Shown here in pieces: positions 1 through 8,530 of a stretch of DNA of 64,000 bases; positions within the stretch are counted from its first letter, which is position 1, and each line of letters begins with the position of its first letter. The stretch comes from Rhodopseudomonas palustris (GTDB lineage Bacteria > Pseudomonadota > Alphaproteobacteria > Rhizobiales > Xanthobacteraceae). The stretch lies in the NCBI RefSeq assembly GCF_003226555.1, contig NZ_QKQS01000008.1:1-64000 (forward strand), in the 5' to 3' direction. Made by a program: the position numbers and the translations under genes. The notes under the pieces were generated by a model. It saw nothing but the letters and a program-made list of their open reading frames with translations, did no database searches and had not been told where the DNA came from.

Positions 1-229
1 AAAACCCTGCCGCGATGCCCCTGTTGTGGCCTCGCCGCAGCATCAAGCCGGCGGCGGAAACTTATGACGCAGTAGTACTACCCCGGTCTACGGCCTGCAA
101 CAGGTGCATCACCTGGGTTGAGTGACCACCGCACCCTGGGGAGCGGCTACGGCCACCTTCCGGCATCGCTCTGGCTTGTCGACCGGCGAAGCCCGTCCTA
201 TCTTACGTTCGTCTTACAGGGCACGACCA
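1..229. other. Window edge without a recognised gene
   Basis: No convincing coding frame was seen before the AbrB-type gene. The reading frame of that gene stays open further upstream to 122, but the upstream peptide has no family character and the ribosome-binding context is at 230. The stretch may hold the promoter of that gene or the end of a feature lying outside the window. Confidence 0.4.
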
Positions 230-532
230 ATGGCAGTACCGGCCGACAAGCTGACGACGACAGTCTCGACCAAGGTGCAGGTCATCCTGCCCAAGGCGAT
301 CCGGCAGCGCCGGCAGTGGCCGGCCGGCACCCGACTGACCGTCGAAGAGACGCCTGACGGCGTGCTGCTGCGCCCTGCTCCGTTGTTTGCTGCGACCCAG
401 CCAGACCAAGTCTACGCATCGCTGCGCTTCGACGGGCCACCGAAGTCGCTGGACGACATGGCCGCCGCGGTTGCCGCGGAAGCACGGCGTCGTCATGCGC
501 GCGATGATACCAATCGGATCTCGGGTATCTGA
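230..532 (+). CDS. AbrB/MazE-type antitoxin-like DNA-binding protein (orphan)
   Basis: This 100-residue protein looks like a swapped-hairpin AbrB/SpoVT/VapB-type DNA-binding protein. Residues about 8-50 carry the family pattern: threonine/valine strand, TKVQVILPKAIR, a PAGTRL turn, and a VEETPDGVLLRP strand. The C-terminal tail (about 72-95) is alanine/arginine rich and helical, as in antitoxins that hold a toxin. The ATG at 230 was chosen because the conserved fold begins just after it and an ACAGG-like site lies upstream. Such genes normally precede a PIN-domain or similar toxin. Here the next gene starts on the opposite strand only 17 bases after the stop, so no partner is present. It may be an orphan antitoxin or a stand-alone repressor. 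Confidence 0.75.
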   Translation: MAVPADKLTTTVSTKVQVILPKAIRQRRQWPAGTRLTVEETPDGVLLRPAPLFAATQPDQVYASLRFDGPPKSLDDMAAAVAAEARRRHARDDTNRISGI

Positions 533-548
533 CTGGCGCCGCCCGCAC

Positions 549-1109
549 TCACAACATCCCCGGACGGAACAGCAATTTGCGGCTGATGGTCTTGCCGGCG
601 ACCATGAACACGCCGTCGCCGGTGTAGTGCAGCGTCTGCGGATGCTTCGGCCGCGACGCGACGTGGGCCTTGACGACTTCAAAGATAAAAAAGTTGTACT
701 TGTCGACCATGGCGTCGTCGTGCAGCCGACATTCGAACGCGGCGTGGCATTCGCCGATCAGCGGCGCGGCGACCGCCGCCGCCTTCTCCGCCGTCAGTCC
801 GAAATGCGCGAACTTATCGATCTCGGCGCCCGTGGTGTTGCCGATCCTGACGACAATATCGGTCAGCGCCGTGGTCGGCAGATTGACCACGCATTCGCCG
901 GAGGCGCGGATCAGTTCGAACGAATGGTTGCCGCTGGAGATCATCAGGCCGATCAGCGACGGGGTGAATTCGAGCACGACGTGCCAGCCGAGCGTCATGA
1001 TGTTGCGCTCGCCTTTCCACTGCGACGACACCAGCACGATCGGCCCAGGTTCGAGATAGCGGCGCACGCCGGAGACCGGGAAATCGGATTTGAGTGGATG
1101 CCGGATCAT
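549..1109 (-). CDS. Flavin reductase-like domain protein (FMN-binding split barrel)
   Basis: This 186-residue protein matches the flavin reductase-like family: FMN-binding split-barrel proteins that reduce free flavin with NAD(P)H or bind FMN as a store. Visible family features are the N-terminal strand ending in PGPIVLVSSQ, the NIMTLGWHVV strand, the SSGNHSFELIRASGECVVNLP segment (cited in parts: ligand loop, then strand), and a late HYTGDGVF segment. An AGGAGG site stands six bases before the ATG at 1109 on the minus strand, so I prefer this to an upstream start. It is convergent with the AbrB-like gene and follows a hypothetical gene on the same strand after about 60 bases. The electron acceptor is unknown. 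Confidence 0.85.
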   Translation of the reverse strand: MIRHPLKSDFPVSGVRRYLEPGPIVLVSSQWKGERNIMTLGWHVVLEFTPSLIGLMISSGNHSFELIRASGECVVNLPTTALTDIVVRIGNTTGAEIDKFAHFGLTAEKAAAVAAPLIGECHAAFECRLHDDAMVDKYNFFIFEVVKAHVASRPKHPQTLHYTGDGVFMVAGKTISRKLLFRPGML

Positions 1110-1172
1110 GTCCGCCTCCTGTGGTTCCGGTCGGCACACATCTTTGCAATGGATCAGGATCGCGACCGCGGC

Positions 1173-1610
1173 TCACACCGTCATGTTCACGCCGCGGACT
1201 TCGCCCTGATAACGCTCCATCGTGCGAAGCGCGGCCTGCAGCCGGTCGAACAGCTCGGAATCGTTGGTGTTCTTGGCCCGCGCCATGCCGTCGCGCACTG
1301 ACTGCATGAAATCGACTTGCTGTTTGTCGTCGAGCCCCGTGGTGGCGCCGTCTTGCCGAAAATTCACAGTCATGCTGACGAAAGTCGAACTCTCGTCGAA
1401 GCTCATCTCGCCGCTGGCGATCTTGCTGTTGATCCAATCCGCCAGATCCTTGCGCGTCATCTGGGTGAAGTCGGTCTTCTGCACGCCGCCGCCCGACTTG
1501 ACTGCCGCCGGACCGTCGGCAGGGACCGCGGCCGAAGCGCTGGTGCCGCCGCCGCCGCGCGACGAGGTCACCACGGCTGACGCATATGGTCCGATTGCAG
1601 AAATGCTCAT
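1173..1610 (-). CDS. Hypothetical protein, low-complexity N-terminus
   Basis: I do not recognise this 145-residue protein. It begins with a Ser/Ala/Gly-rich stretch (residues 1-40) that looks disordered. It continues with a more ordered half holding TRKDLADWINSKIASGEMS and an amphipathic C-terminal helix region (SVRDGMARAKNTNDSELFDR). There is no signal peptide or membrane segment. The start at 1610 is supported by GGAGG placed seven bases upstream of the ATG; a longer frame to 1730 lacks such support and is Cys/Trp-rich and unlike coding sequence. It lies just upstream of the flavin reductase gene on the same strand. Similar short proteins occur in Rhodopseudomonas and Bradyrhizobium as far as I recall, without known function. 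Confidence 0.65.
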   Translation of the reverse strand: MSISAIGPYASAVVTSSRGGGGTSASAAVPADGPAAVKSGGGVQKTDFTQMTRKDLADWINSKIASGEMSFDESSTFVSMTVNFRQDGATTGLDDKQQVDFMQSVRDGMARAKNTNDSELFDRLQAALRTMERYQGEVRGVNMTV

Positions 1611-1831
1611 CACGCACCTCCAAACGTGCTTGGTCGAGCACACTCCAAAGCAACCGATGTGCCATCCTGGCGGCGACCATTTTCGCAAACAGCCGCAGCG
1701 CATTGCGGCATCAAGTGAGAGACGCGTCACGGTCTGATCTCGGCAAGTCTTGCCGCCTGCACGACGATCTTGCCGCCCTCGCCGCTGTCGTCTCGCTGCT
1801 CCGGCCGCGAGACGACAATGGTGTTGCGAGG

Positions 1832-2701
1832 CTACGATTTGGCCGCGACGTCGACAGCGAAGTCGCGATAGGAATGCAGCGGCCGGCCGAGCAGATCGGT
1901 CAGACGCCGAACGTCGCCGGCGTTCGGGACCATGCCGTCGCTGACGTAGCGCTCGGCCATCAACCGCATCTCATAGGCCATCCACTTCGGCATGAAGGTG
2001 GCGAGGTTCTGCTCGAAGCCGGTGGGGTCGTCGCCGCCATAGACGACCGGGCGCCCCAGCACGTCGGACCAGATCGCCGCAACGCCAGCGCCCGTCAGCG
2101 TGTCGGGACCGACCAGGTTAATGGTTTCGATCGGCAGCTTGCCCGGCGCCCGGTCGCGGCGGATCAGCTCGATCGCTGCGACTTCGGCGATGTCACGCGC
2201 GTCGACCATGGCGACGCCCTTGCTGCCGATCGGCATCGGATAGACGCCATGACCGAGGATCACATCCTTGATCATCAGATCATTGTCGATGAAGTAAGCG
2301 GGCCGCAGAATGGTGGCGCCGAACCCCATCCCGGCGATCATCCGTTCGCCCCCGGACTTCACCGCGAAATGCGGCACGTTGACGAAGCGATCGGCGTGGA
2401 TCACCGACTGATACACGACGCGCTCAATGCCCTGCTCGCGGGCGACATTCAACGCGATCAGCGCCTGGGTGAATTCGTCGCCGGTCACAGCGTTGAGCAG
2501 GAACAGCGTGTTCACGCCAGCGAACGCGGCACGCAGCGAGTCGAGATCGAGCAGGTCGCCCTTTGCGATCTCGACGCCCGCGGGAAGGTTGGCCTTGGCC
2601 GGGTCGCGAACCAGCGCGCGCACGCTGGCGCCACGGGAGACGAGTTGCTGGACGAGATGGCGGCCGACACGGCCGGTGGCACCGGTAACGAGGATGGTCA
2701 T
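1832..2701 (-). CDS. NmrA-like NAD(P)-binding SDR-family protein
   Basis: This 289-residue protein is an atypical short-chain dehydrogenase of the NmrA/QOR2 type. The Rossmann motif GATGRVG is at residues 7-13. ALVRD, which selects the adenosine phosphate side, comes at the end of the second strand, and the region after residue 90 gives the usual VYQSVIHAD strand. The classical YxxxK catalytic pair is not obvious, so it may be a redox sensor or a quinone or NAD(P)H reductase rather than an alcohol dehydrogenase. The ATG at 2701 has AAAGGAG nine bases upstream. It is divergent from the LysR gene at 2808, which is the usual arrangement when the regulator controls the enzyme. Confidence 0.85.
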   Translation of the reverse strand: MTILVTGATGRVGRHLVQQLVSRGASVRALVRDPAKANLPAGVEIAKGDLLDLDSLRAAFAGVNTLFLLNAVTGDEFTQALIALNVAREQGIERVVYQSVIHADRFVNVPHFAVKSGGERMIAGMGFGATILRPAYFIDNDLMIKDVILGHGVYPMPIGSKGVAMVDARDIAEVAAIELIRRDRAPGKLPIETINLVGPDTLTGAGVAAIWSDVLGRPVVYGGDDPTGFEQNLATFMPKWMAYEMRLMAERYVSDGMVPNAGDVRRLTDLLGRPLHSYRDFAVDVAAKS

Positions 2702-2766
2702 GGGATCGCTCCTTTGATTGGGTTCTGAAGACCTCCTCAAAATGATTGATCCACATGCGAGCCAAT

Positions 2767-2792
2767 AGACGCTATATTTAGACATACCGTCT
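2767..2792. promoter_or_regulatory. Dyad in the NmrA/LysR divergent promoter region
   Basis: The 106-base gap between the divergent genes contains AGAC at 2780-2783 and its exact inverse GTCT at 2789-2792, five bases apart. A further AGACG at 2767-2771 also pairs with CGTCT at 2788-2792. LysR regulators usually bind interrupted dyads at such places, so this is a candidate operator. The arms are short and could be chance. Confidence 0.35.
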
Positions 2793-2807
2793 CACAAATG
2801 GAACGAC

Positions 2808-3701
2808 ATGGATCTGTTGGCTCTTTCCGATTTCACGCTGGTGGCTCGCCACGGCGGCTTCGGCCGAGCTGCCCGGGCGGCGGGGCGCCCGAAGGCCACG
2901 CTGTCCCGCCGGGTCGCGGAGCTGGAAGCGGCTCTCGCCTTGCGCCTGATCGAGCGCGGCGGTCGCACGCTCAAGCTCACCGAGGAAGGCCGGGCGTTGT
3001 ACGAGCGGGCCGGCCAGCTGTTGCTCGAACTCGAACACACCGCCGCGGCGATCGCCTCCGGCAGCAAGCAGCCGCGCGGCCGGTTGCGGATCAGCGCCCC
3101 GCTGCTGTTTTCGCAGACCGCGATGGGCAAGATCGCCGCCGGCTTCGCGCTGAGATATCCGGAGGTGCGGCTGGAAATCACCACCGAGGACCGGCCGGTC
3201 GACATGATCGAGGAGGGCTTCGACCTGGTGATCCGCGTCAACCCGGATCCCGACGACAGCCTGGTGGGGCGGATCTTCCTTCGCGACCGGCTGGTTGCGG
3301 TCGCCAGCCCCAAGGTCGCTCGCCCCGACCAAAGCCGCGTTCCTCCCGCGGTCGTCCGCTCATCCGGCGACCGGCAGCCGTGGATCATCAAGACGGCAAC
3401 CGGCCGGTCGACCATCAACATCGAACCCGTCCTCGCCGTCTCGTCGCTGATCATGGCGCGCGACGCCGTCCGCGCCGGTGTCGGTGCCGCCCGCCTGCCG
3501 CTATCGTTGGTCAGTCACGATCTTGCGGCCGGCACGCTGGTCTCCTGGGGCGATATCGACGCTCCGGAGATTGCGCTGTGGACCCTCTACCCTTCCCGGC
3601 GACTCCTGAGCACGCGGGTGTCGGCGTTTCTCGACTATCTGAAAGAGTCGTTTCCGTCAGGCACAGCGGACGAACTGGCGACTTTCGTCGGCAGCTCGTA
3701 A
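2808..3701 (+). CDS. LysR-family transcriptional regulator
   Basis: This 297-residue protein is a LysR-type regulator. Residues 1-60 form the winged helix-turn-helix: LLALSDFTLVARHGGFGRAA, then GRPKATLSRRVAELE, then LRLIERGGRTLKLTEEG. The effector domain starts near residue 92 (GRLRISAP) and runs to the end in the periplasmic-binding-protein fold. The PVDMIEEGFDLVIRV pattern is typical of the subgroup that regulates adjacent oxidoreductases or exporters. It is divergent from the NmrA-like gene, its likely target. The effector is unknown. Confidence 0.9.
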   Translation: MDLLALSDFTLVARHGGFGRAARAAGRPKATLSRRVAELEAALALRLIERGGRTLKLTEEGRALYERAGQLLLELEHTAAAIASGSKQPRGRLRISAPLLFSQTAMGKIAAGFALRYPEVRLEITTEDRPVDMIEEGFDLVIRVNPDPDDSLVGRIFLRDRLVAVASPKVARPDQSRVPPAVVRSSGDRQPWIIKTATGRSTINIEPVLAVSSLIMARDAVRAGVGAARLPLSLVSHDLAAGTLVSWGDIDAPEIALWTLYPSRRLLSTRVSAFLDYLKESFPSGTADELATFVGSS

Positions 3702-3812
3702 CTGGCGCGACATCCAGCGCGAGGCGATCCAGCAAACGCGAAGTACCCTCGCGTCACCTGATGGGCGCCGCAAGTGCTCAACGCGCTGCCAGCGCGAGCG
3801 ATCCGCGCTCGT

Positions 3813-4457
3813 TCAGCCCCCGACCGCAGCGGCGTGCTGCGCTGCCATCTCGGCGTCGGCCGCACTGACCCGCTGGAACGCCGGCCGCGACGTCACCCGC
3901 TCGGCAAAGCGCACGAATGCGTGCTTCTTCGGCACCAGGCCGAATGTCATCGTCCAATCGAGCCCGATCCCCCACAGCACATCCGCGGCGGTGAAACGGT
4001 CGCCGAGCAGATACGGCCCGCGCGCGAGTTGCGCTTCGAGGGCGCCGAGCATCGTGTCGTAATCAGCATAGGGCGACATCGCGATCGGGCCCGGTTCGCG
4101 CTGCATGAATCTGTCGACTACGGCCGGCTCGAACGACGAGCCGGCATAGGCGATCCAGCGCAGATACGGGCCACGCAGCGGATCATCGAGCGATGGTGCA
4201 AGGGCGGCCTGCGGAAACAGGTCCGCAAGAAAGATCGTAATCGCGACCTGCTCGGTGACGAGCGCGTCGCCGTAGCGGATCGCCGGCACCTTGCCGAGCG
4301 GATTGATCGCGAGATAGGCCGGCTGGCGCTGCTCGCCGGCCTTCATGTTGAGGACGTGAAGATCGTATGGGGCCCCCAATTCCTCAAGCAGCACGCGCGC
4401 GCCGGTGGCGCGGGTTTGCGGCGAATAGAACAGGGTGACGCGGTTGGGGCTGGTCAT
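3813..4457 (-). CDS. Glutathione S-transferase family protein
   Basis: This 214-residue protein has the glutathione S-transferase fold. The thioredoxin-like N-terminal half (residues 1-80) shows VTLFYSPQTRATGARVLLEELG, split between strand and helix, then INPLGKVPAI with the cis-proline, and DALVTEQVAI for the glutathione gamma-glutamyl contact. The helical C-terminal half carries PYLLGDRFTAADVLWG, the N-capping box region typical of the family. It is divergent from a WYL-domain regulator, and a perfect 12-base-arm palindrome lies between them, so it is probably controlled by that regulator. The substrate cannot be read from sequence. Confidence 0.88.
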   Translation of the reverse strand: MTSPNRVTLFYSPQTRATGARVLLEELGAPYDLHVLNMKAGEQRQPAYLAINPLGKVPAIRYGDALVTEQVAITIFLADLFPQAALAPSLDDPLRGPYLRWIAYAGSSFEPAVVDRFMQREPGPIAMSPYADYDTMLGALEAQLARGPYLLGDRFTAADVLWGIGLDWTMTFGLVPKKHAFVRFAERVTSRPAFQRVSAADAEMAAQHAAAVGG

Positions 4458-4501
4458 CTTGGGCTTCCTCGGCTGGACGGCGATGACCCCTGCTTACAAC
4501 C

Positions 4502-4530
4502 CCATACCTGACATCTTGTGTCAGGTATGG
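4502..4530. promoter_or_regulatory. Perfect 12-bp inverted repeat, likely operator for the WYL regulator
   Basis: The left arm CCATACCTGACA (4502-4513) and the right arm TGTCAGGTATGG (4519-4530) are exact inverse complements separated by five bases. The site ends 11 bases before the regulator start at 4542 and lies 44 bases from the glutathione S-transferase start, so one bound dimer could control both divergent genes. There is no T-run, which argues against a terminator. Confidence 0.8.
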
Positions 4531-4541
4531 TTCAATGAATC

Positions 4542-5522
4542 ATGCGCGCGAGCCGGATGCTGTCGATCCTCACCACCCTGCAGGCTAAGGGCCGCGTCAC
4601 CGCGCCGGAGCTGGCCGAAGCCTGCGAGGTGTCGGTACGCACGATCTATCGCGACATCGACGCGCTTTCAGCGTCCGGCGTGCCGGTCTATGCCGACCGC
4701 GGCGCGGACGGCGGCTACCGGCTGCTCGACGGCTATCGCGTGCGGCTGAACGGGCTGTCGCAGAGCGAAGCCGGTGCCCTGTTCCTCGCCGGCCTGCCCG
4801 GCCCCGCCGCCGCGCTCGGTCTCGATGCGGCGATGATCGCCGCGCAGAACAAGCTGATGGCCGCGCTGCCGGCGAATGCGCGCGAAGACGCCGGACGGAT
4901 GCAGGAACGCTTTCACCTCGACGCGCCGGGCTGGTTCGTCGAGGCCGAAAAACCCGAGCATCTACGCGCCGTCGCTGCCGCGGTGCTGCGCGGGACGCTG
5001 ATCGACATCCGCTACCAGAGCTGGCGTGGGCAGAAGCGCCGCCGCGTCGCCCCGCTCGGCCTGGTGCTAAAAGGCGGCAGCTGGTATCTCGCCGGACAGG
5101 CTGACGGCAGCGTCCGAACCTACCGGATCGCGCGCGTGCTCGACTGCACACCGCTCGACGATCGCTTCGCGCGTCCGGCCGATTTCGATCTCGCCGCGTA
5201 TTGGCAAAGCGCGACGCTACGGATGGAAGCCGAGCTGCATCCCAACGTCGCGACCGTCCGGCTGTCCCCGCTCGGCTTGAAGTTGCTGGATGCTCTGAGC
5301 CAGCCCTATGTCCGATCCCACACAGAGCTCGATGACGTCACCGACGCCGACGGCTGGCGCATCGCCAAGATCCCGATCGGCAAAACCTCCTGGCACGCGG
5401 CCGCCGAACTACTTCGCCTTGGACCGGAGGCCGAAGTGCTGGAGCCGGCAGAGCTCCGTGTAACGATTGCGGAGCTGACGCAGGCGATGGCGGAGCGATA
5501 CGCCGCTGCACTCACATCGTGA
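4542..5522 (+). CDS. YafY-type helix-turn-helix/WYL-domain transcriptional regulator
   Basis: This 326-residue protein has an N-terminal DeoR/HTH_11-like winged helix (residues about 4-60: RMLSILTTLQAKGRVTAPEL, VSVRTIYRDIDALSASGVPV). A linker of about 80 residues follows, then a WYL domain (about 148-212: IDIRYQSWRGQKRRRVAPLG, GGSWYLAGQADGSVRTYRIA) and a C-terminal WCX-like part. WYL domains bind ligands, in some cases nucleic acid or nucleotide signals. It is divergent from the glutathione S-transferase, with the palindrome at 4502-4530 just upstream of its own start, which suggests control of itself and its neighbour. Confidence 0.88.
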   Translation: MRASRMLSILTTLQAKGRVTAPELAEACEVSVRTIYRDIDALSASGVPVYADRGADGGYRLLDGYRVRLNGLSQSEAGALFLAGLPGPAAALGLDAAMIAAQNKLMAALPANAREDAGRMQERFHLDAPGWFVEAEKPEHLRAVAAAVLRGTLIDIRYQSWRGQKRRRVAPLGLVLKGGSWYLAGQADGSVRTYRIARVLDCTPLDDRFARPADFDLAAYWQSATLRMEAELHPNVATVRLSPLGLKLLDALSQPYVRSHTELDDVTDADGWRIAKIPIGKTSWHAAAELLRLGPEAEVLEPAELRVTIAELTQAMAERYAAALTS

Positions 5523-5662
5523 CGGTCTCGCCGTGAACTTCGCTTTGATCGTGCAGCATCATCGCCGAAAAGACGGCCGCTAGCGGCAAGGCACATCGCC
5601 AATCTCGTGGCCGGCTTTTCGGGCCTCGTTGTCCGTCTTCAAGCAGCCGCCCCCGGTGCGCT

Positions 5663-6553
5663 TCAGGCGATCTCACGAGCGAGATTGATGAAAGCCCGGA
5701 ACGCTGCCGAAGGATTCTTTCGGCTCGGATAATAGAGGCACAACGGCGCACGCGGCGGCGTCCAGTCCGCCAAGACCTGCACGAGGCGGCCAGCCGCGAG
5801 ATCCTGGCGAACGTCCGGCTCCATGAAGAATCCGAACCCGCAGCCTTCGAGAACAGCAATTCGCGCAAGCGTGGCTTCATCGAGCGTAAGCGGCCCGGCG
5901 ACATCGAGCTGGACGGATTGCCCGTCCTTCTCGAACGGCCATCGATAGAGCGCGCCGTTGGGCAGACGAATCCGGATGCAGGGGTACTTCAACAGGTCGT
6001 GCGGTATATGCGGGACTTCCCGGCTGTCCAGAAACGCCGGTGTCGACACCACGGCGAAGCGCCGGACGGGCCCCAGCGGGACGGCGATGGTGTCGCTCGG
6101 CACGAAATCCGCGCTGCGGATGCCGAGATCGAACCCCTCTGCAAACACGTCGATCAGCCGGCCTTCGGTGACGAGATCGATTTGAACCTGCGGATAGCGC
6201 CTGAGGAACTCGAGGATCAGCGGGGCGAGGATCTCGCGGGCGGCCGTGGCGAAGGCGTTGATCCTGAGCGTTCCAGACGGCGTTTCCTGCTGTGACCGAG
6301 CGACATGCATCGCGTCGTAAATGGTCGCCAGCGCTGGTCCGATCTGATCGACGAAGGTTCGGCCGGCGTCGGTCAGCGAGACGCTGCGGGTCGTCCGATT
6401 GAACAGGCGAACGCCGATTTCTTGCTCCAGCTTGCCGATGGCATTGCTGAGCGCGGTCGTGGACAGGCCAAGCTCGAGCGCCGCCGACCGGAACGACCCC
6501 CGCCGCACGATGGCCAGAACCGCCTCGAGCTCAATCAGGCCGGGCCGGGACAT
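5663..6553 (-). CDS. LysR-family transcriptional regulator
   Basis: This is a LysR-type regulator of 296 residues from the ATG at 6553; an in-frame start at 6607 would add 18 residues. The helix-turn-helix lies in residues 1-60 ([54 protein letters not shown]). The effector domain (about 90-290) has [16 protein letters not shown] and a [13 protein letters not shown] segment typical of the DsdC/YafC-like subgroup. I prefer 6553 because the conserved domain begins right there, but neither start has a strong ribosome-binding site. It is divergent from the SnoaL-like gene at 6671, which may be its target. Upstream, two ATTATC copies (6584-6598 region) form a tandem direct repeat. Confidence 0.85.
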   Translation of the reverse strand: MSRPGLIELEAVLAIVRRGSFRSAALELGLSTTALSNAIGKLEQEIGVRLFNRTTRSVSLTDAGRTFVDQIGPALATIYDAMHVARSQQETPSGTLRINAFATAAREILAPLILEFLRRYPQVQIDLVTEGRLIDVFAEGFDLGIRSADFVPSDTIAVPLGPVRRFAVVSTPAFLDSREVPHIPHDLLKYPCIRIRLPNGALYRWPFEKDGQSVQLDVAGPLTLDEATLARIAVLEGCGFGFFMEPDVRQDLAAGRLVQVLADWTPPRAPLCLYYPSRKNPSAAFRAFINLAREIA

Positions 6554-6670
6554 TGTTCTGAAAATCGCAATGGCACATCCCTCATTATCCTGATTATCGC
6601 AAGACATGTCTATTGCTAGGTGCAGTGGCGTCGGTGGAGCACGAACGGCTCCACGTGTCAGGAGACGAAC

Positions 6671-7000
6671 ATGGCCGTAGACCTACCAGCACCTATCGCC
6701 GCCTATTTCGCAGCGGATCGTGGCCGGGATGCCGACGCCGTTGCCCGGTGCTTTGCCGAAGACGCCGTCGTGAAGGACGAGAACCGGGCCCATGCGGGAC
6801 GCGAAGCGATCCGCCGGTGGAAGGCCGACACGTCGACCCAGTTCAGCTACACAGTGGCCCCGTTCCGGATCGACACCGTCGGCCACCGGATCGTCGTCAC
6901 CAGCCACCTGACGGGCAACTTCCCAGGAAGCCCGATTGATCTGCGGTACTTCTTCGCCCTCGATGGTGACCGGATCGCAGAATTGGAGATCGTCCCGTGA
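6671..7000 (+). CDS. SnoaL-like (NTF2-fold) nuclear transport factor 2 family protein
   Basis: This 109-residue protein has the SnoaL/NTF2-like cone-shaped fold. It starts with a helix ([20 protein letters not shown]), then [20 protein letters not shown] and the strands [27 protein letters not shown] and [20 protein letters not shown]. Members include ketosteroid isomerase-like enzymes and polyketide cyclases, but many are uncharacterised. The start at 6671 has AGGAGA seven bases upstream. It is divergent from a LysR gene, a pairing often seen when the regulator controls the small protein. Confidence 0.82.
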   Translation: MAVDLPAPIAAYFAADRGRDADAVARCFAEDAVVKDENRAHAGREAIRRWKADTSTQFSYTVAPFRIDTVGHRIVVTSHLTGNFPGSPIDLRYFFALDGDRIAELEIVP

Positions 7001-7128
7001 TCTGGCGTCTCGCCGGCGACGGCGTCGGCGAAGGCCACCGCGCACAGGCCGACGACGTCCTGTCGCGAGAACAAGATGCTTCCGGACGCTTGCTCCTCTG
7101 CCGATGGTGATGACGGAGGAAGCTGCCC

Positions 7129-8262
7129 TTACCCGTTGAGAAGCCCGGCGAAGAGATCGGCAACGCTGCGGGGAGCGGCATCACTGAAGAACAGCGTCAG
7201 GTTATCGGCCGATAGTTGCGCGATGTCCCGGCTGCGTGGGAACAAGGCGGCCTCATAAGCAGATAGGGCAGCTTCAATATTATCCGGGTGATCGACAATC
7301 GCTTGGGCCAGTTCAGCTCCGTCGAGCATAGCGAGATTGGCGCCCTTGCCAGCAAAGGGCGACATAAGGTGGGCTGCATCGCCGACCAACGTCACCCCGG
7401 GGACCCTTGGCCACGCGACGCCGGGCGCGAGCGCGTAGATCGGGCGGATCGTCGGCGGGGCAATACTGCCGGTGATCAGGTGCGCAAGATGCGGCGCCCA
7501 TCCTTCGAACTGTTGTGCAACGAAGGACAGCCCGGCCCGCGTATCGTCGACGTCGATCGAGTGGCCCCACGCTTCCGGCCGGTTGAGTGCGACATAGCCG
7601 GACACGCTGCCGTCGGCATGGCGATGCGCGATGATGCCCTTGCCCGGCGCCACGGCCATCATGGTGCCGTCGCCGATCGCCGCGATGCTCGCGGCGTTGG
7701 ATGGATCGTCCGCGCCGAGCGCGATCTCGATAAAGCAGGTGCCGGCATAGATCGGCGTTGCATCGGAGACGACAGGACGGACCTTCGACCAGGCCCCGTC
7801 GGCTCCGACCAGCAGATCGACCGTTGCGGACGTGCCGTCGGCAAAGGCGATGCGATGTCGGCCACCGTCGAGCCGGAAAAATGAAATCGCCTTTCGTCCC
7901 CATCGGATGACGCCGTTGGGAAGCGACGCCATCAGCAACGCTCGCAGTTCGCCGCGCTCCACCTCCGGGCGTGTCGACGTCCTGTTGCCCGGCGCGTCGA
8001 ACAGAACGGTGCCGAAGCTGTTCACGACACGCTTGGCATCCTCACCCGCGCGGACGATGTCGACGAACGCATCGTACACACCCGCTGCCTTGAGCGCGGG
8101 CTGACCGCTGTCCTCGTGGATGTCGAGCAGGCCCCCCTGCGACCGGGCGGTCGCCGAGGCCTCGCCTTCGTAGATGATCGTCTCGATGCCGTGGCGATGC
8201 AGCACGCTGGCGAGCGTCAGCCCGCTCAGCCCCGCTCCAATGATGCCGATGGTCTTTTGCAT
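7129..8262 (-). CDS. FAD-dependent monooxygenase (TetX/PHBH-like)
   Basis: This 377-residue protein is a class A flavoprotein monooxygenase. The FAD dinucleotide fold GAGLSG is at residues 9-14. A DG-type motif appears as LLVGADGAWSKVR in the middle. The second FAD motif is GDAAHLMSPFAGKGANLA near residue 295, with the MSPFAGKGAN form seen in TetX-like enzymes. Such enzymes hydroxylate aromatic or polyketide substrates with NADPH and oxygen. An AAGGAGG site lies six bases before the ATG at 8262, so an upstream start at 8334 is rejected. It is followed downstream by the SnoaL-like gene on the opposite strand (convergent). The substrate is unknown. Confidence 0.87.
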   Translation of the reverse strand: MQKTIGIIGAGLSGLTLASVLHRHGIETIIYEGEASATARSQGGLLDIHEDSGQPALKAAGVYDAFVDIVRAGEDAKRVVNSFGTVLFDAPGNRTSTRPEVERGELRALLMASLPNGVIRWGRKAISFFRLDGGRHRIAFADGTSATVDLLVGADGAWSKVRPVVSDATPIYAGTCFIEIALGADDPSNAASIAAIGDGTMMAVAPGKGIIAHRHADGSVSGYVALNRPEAWGHSIDVDDTRAGLSFVAQQFEGWAPHLAHLITGSIAPPTIRPIYALAPGVAWPRVPGVTLVGDAAHLMSPFAGKGANLAMLDGAELAQAIVDHPDNIEAALSAYEAALFPRSRDIAQLSADNLTLFFSDAAPRSVADLFAGLLNG

Positions 8263-8530
8263 GAGCGCCTCCTTCCCGCACGGCATCTCATGATGCCGGC
8301 CATGGTTTCCGGAAGACGCTGGCCTGCCGCGCAACGCACGGCCGACTTATGCGCGGCCTCTGAGGGGCAAGCCCCGAGCACCGTTTTTCGCGACGAGCCG
8401 CCAGTACAACGGCGCATGTCGGATTTCAAGCGCGACCGAGGCTCTTCTCCGCGATGACAGCAGATGCCAAAGCGCACCCGAGCGAACTAGACTAGTCGAT
8501 CGCGTCGACGACCACCGGTCCGACCCGCAC

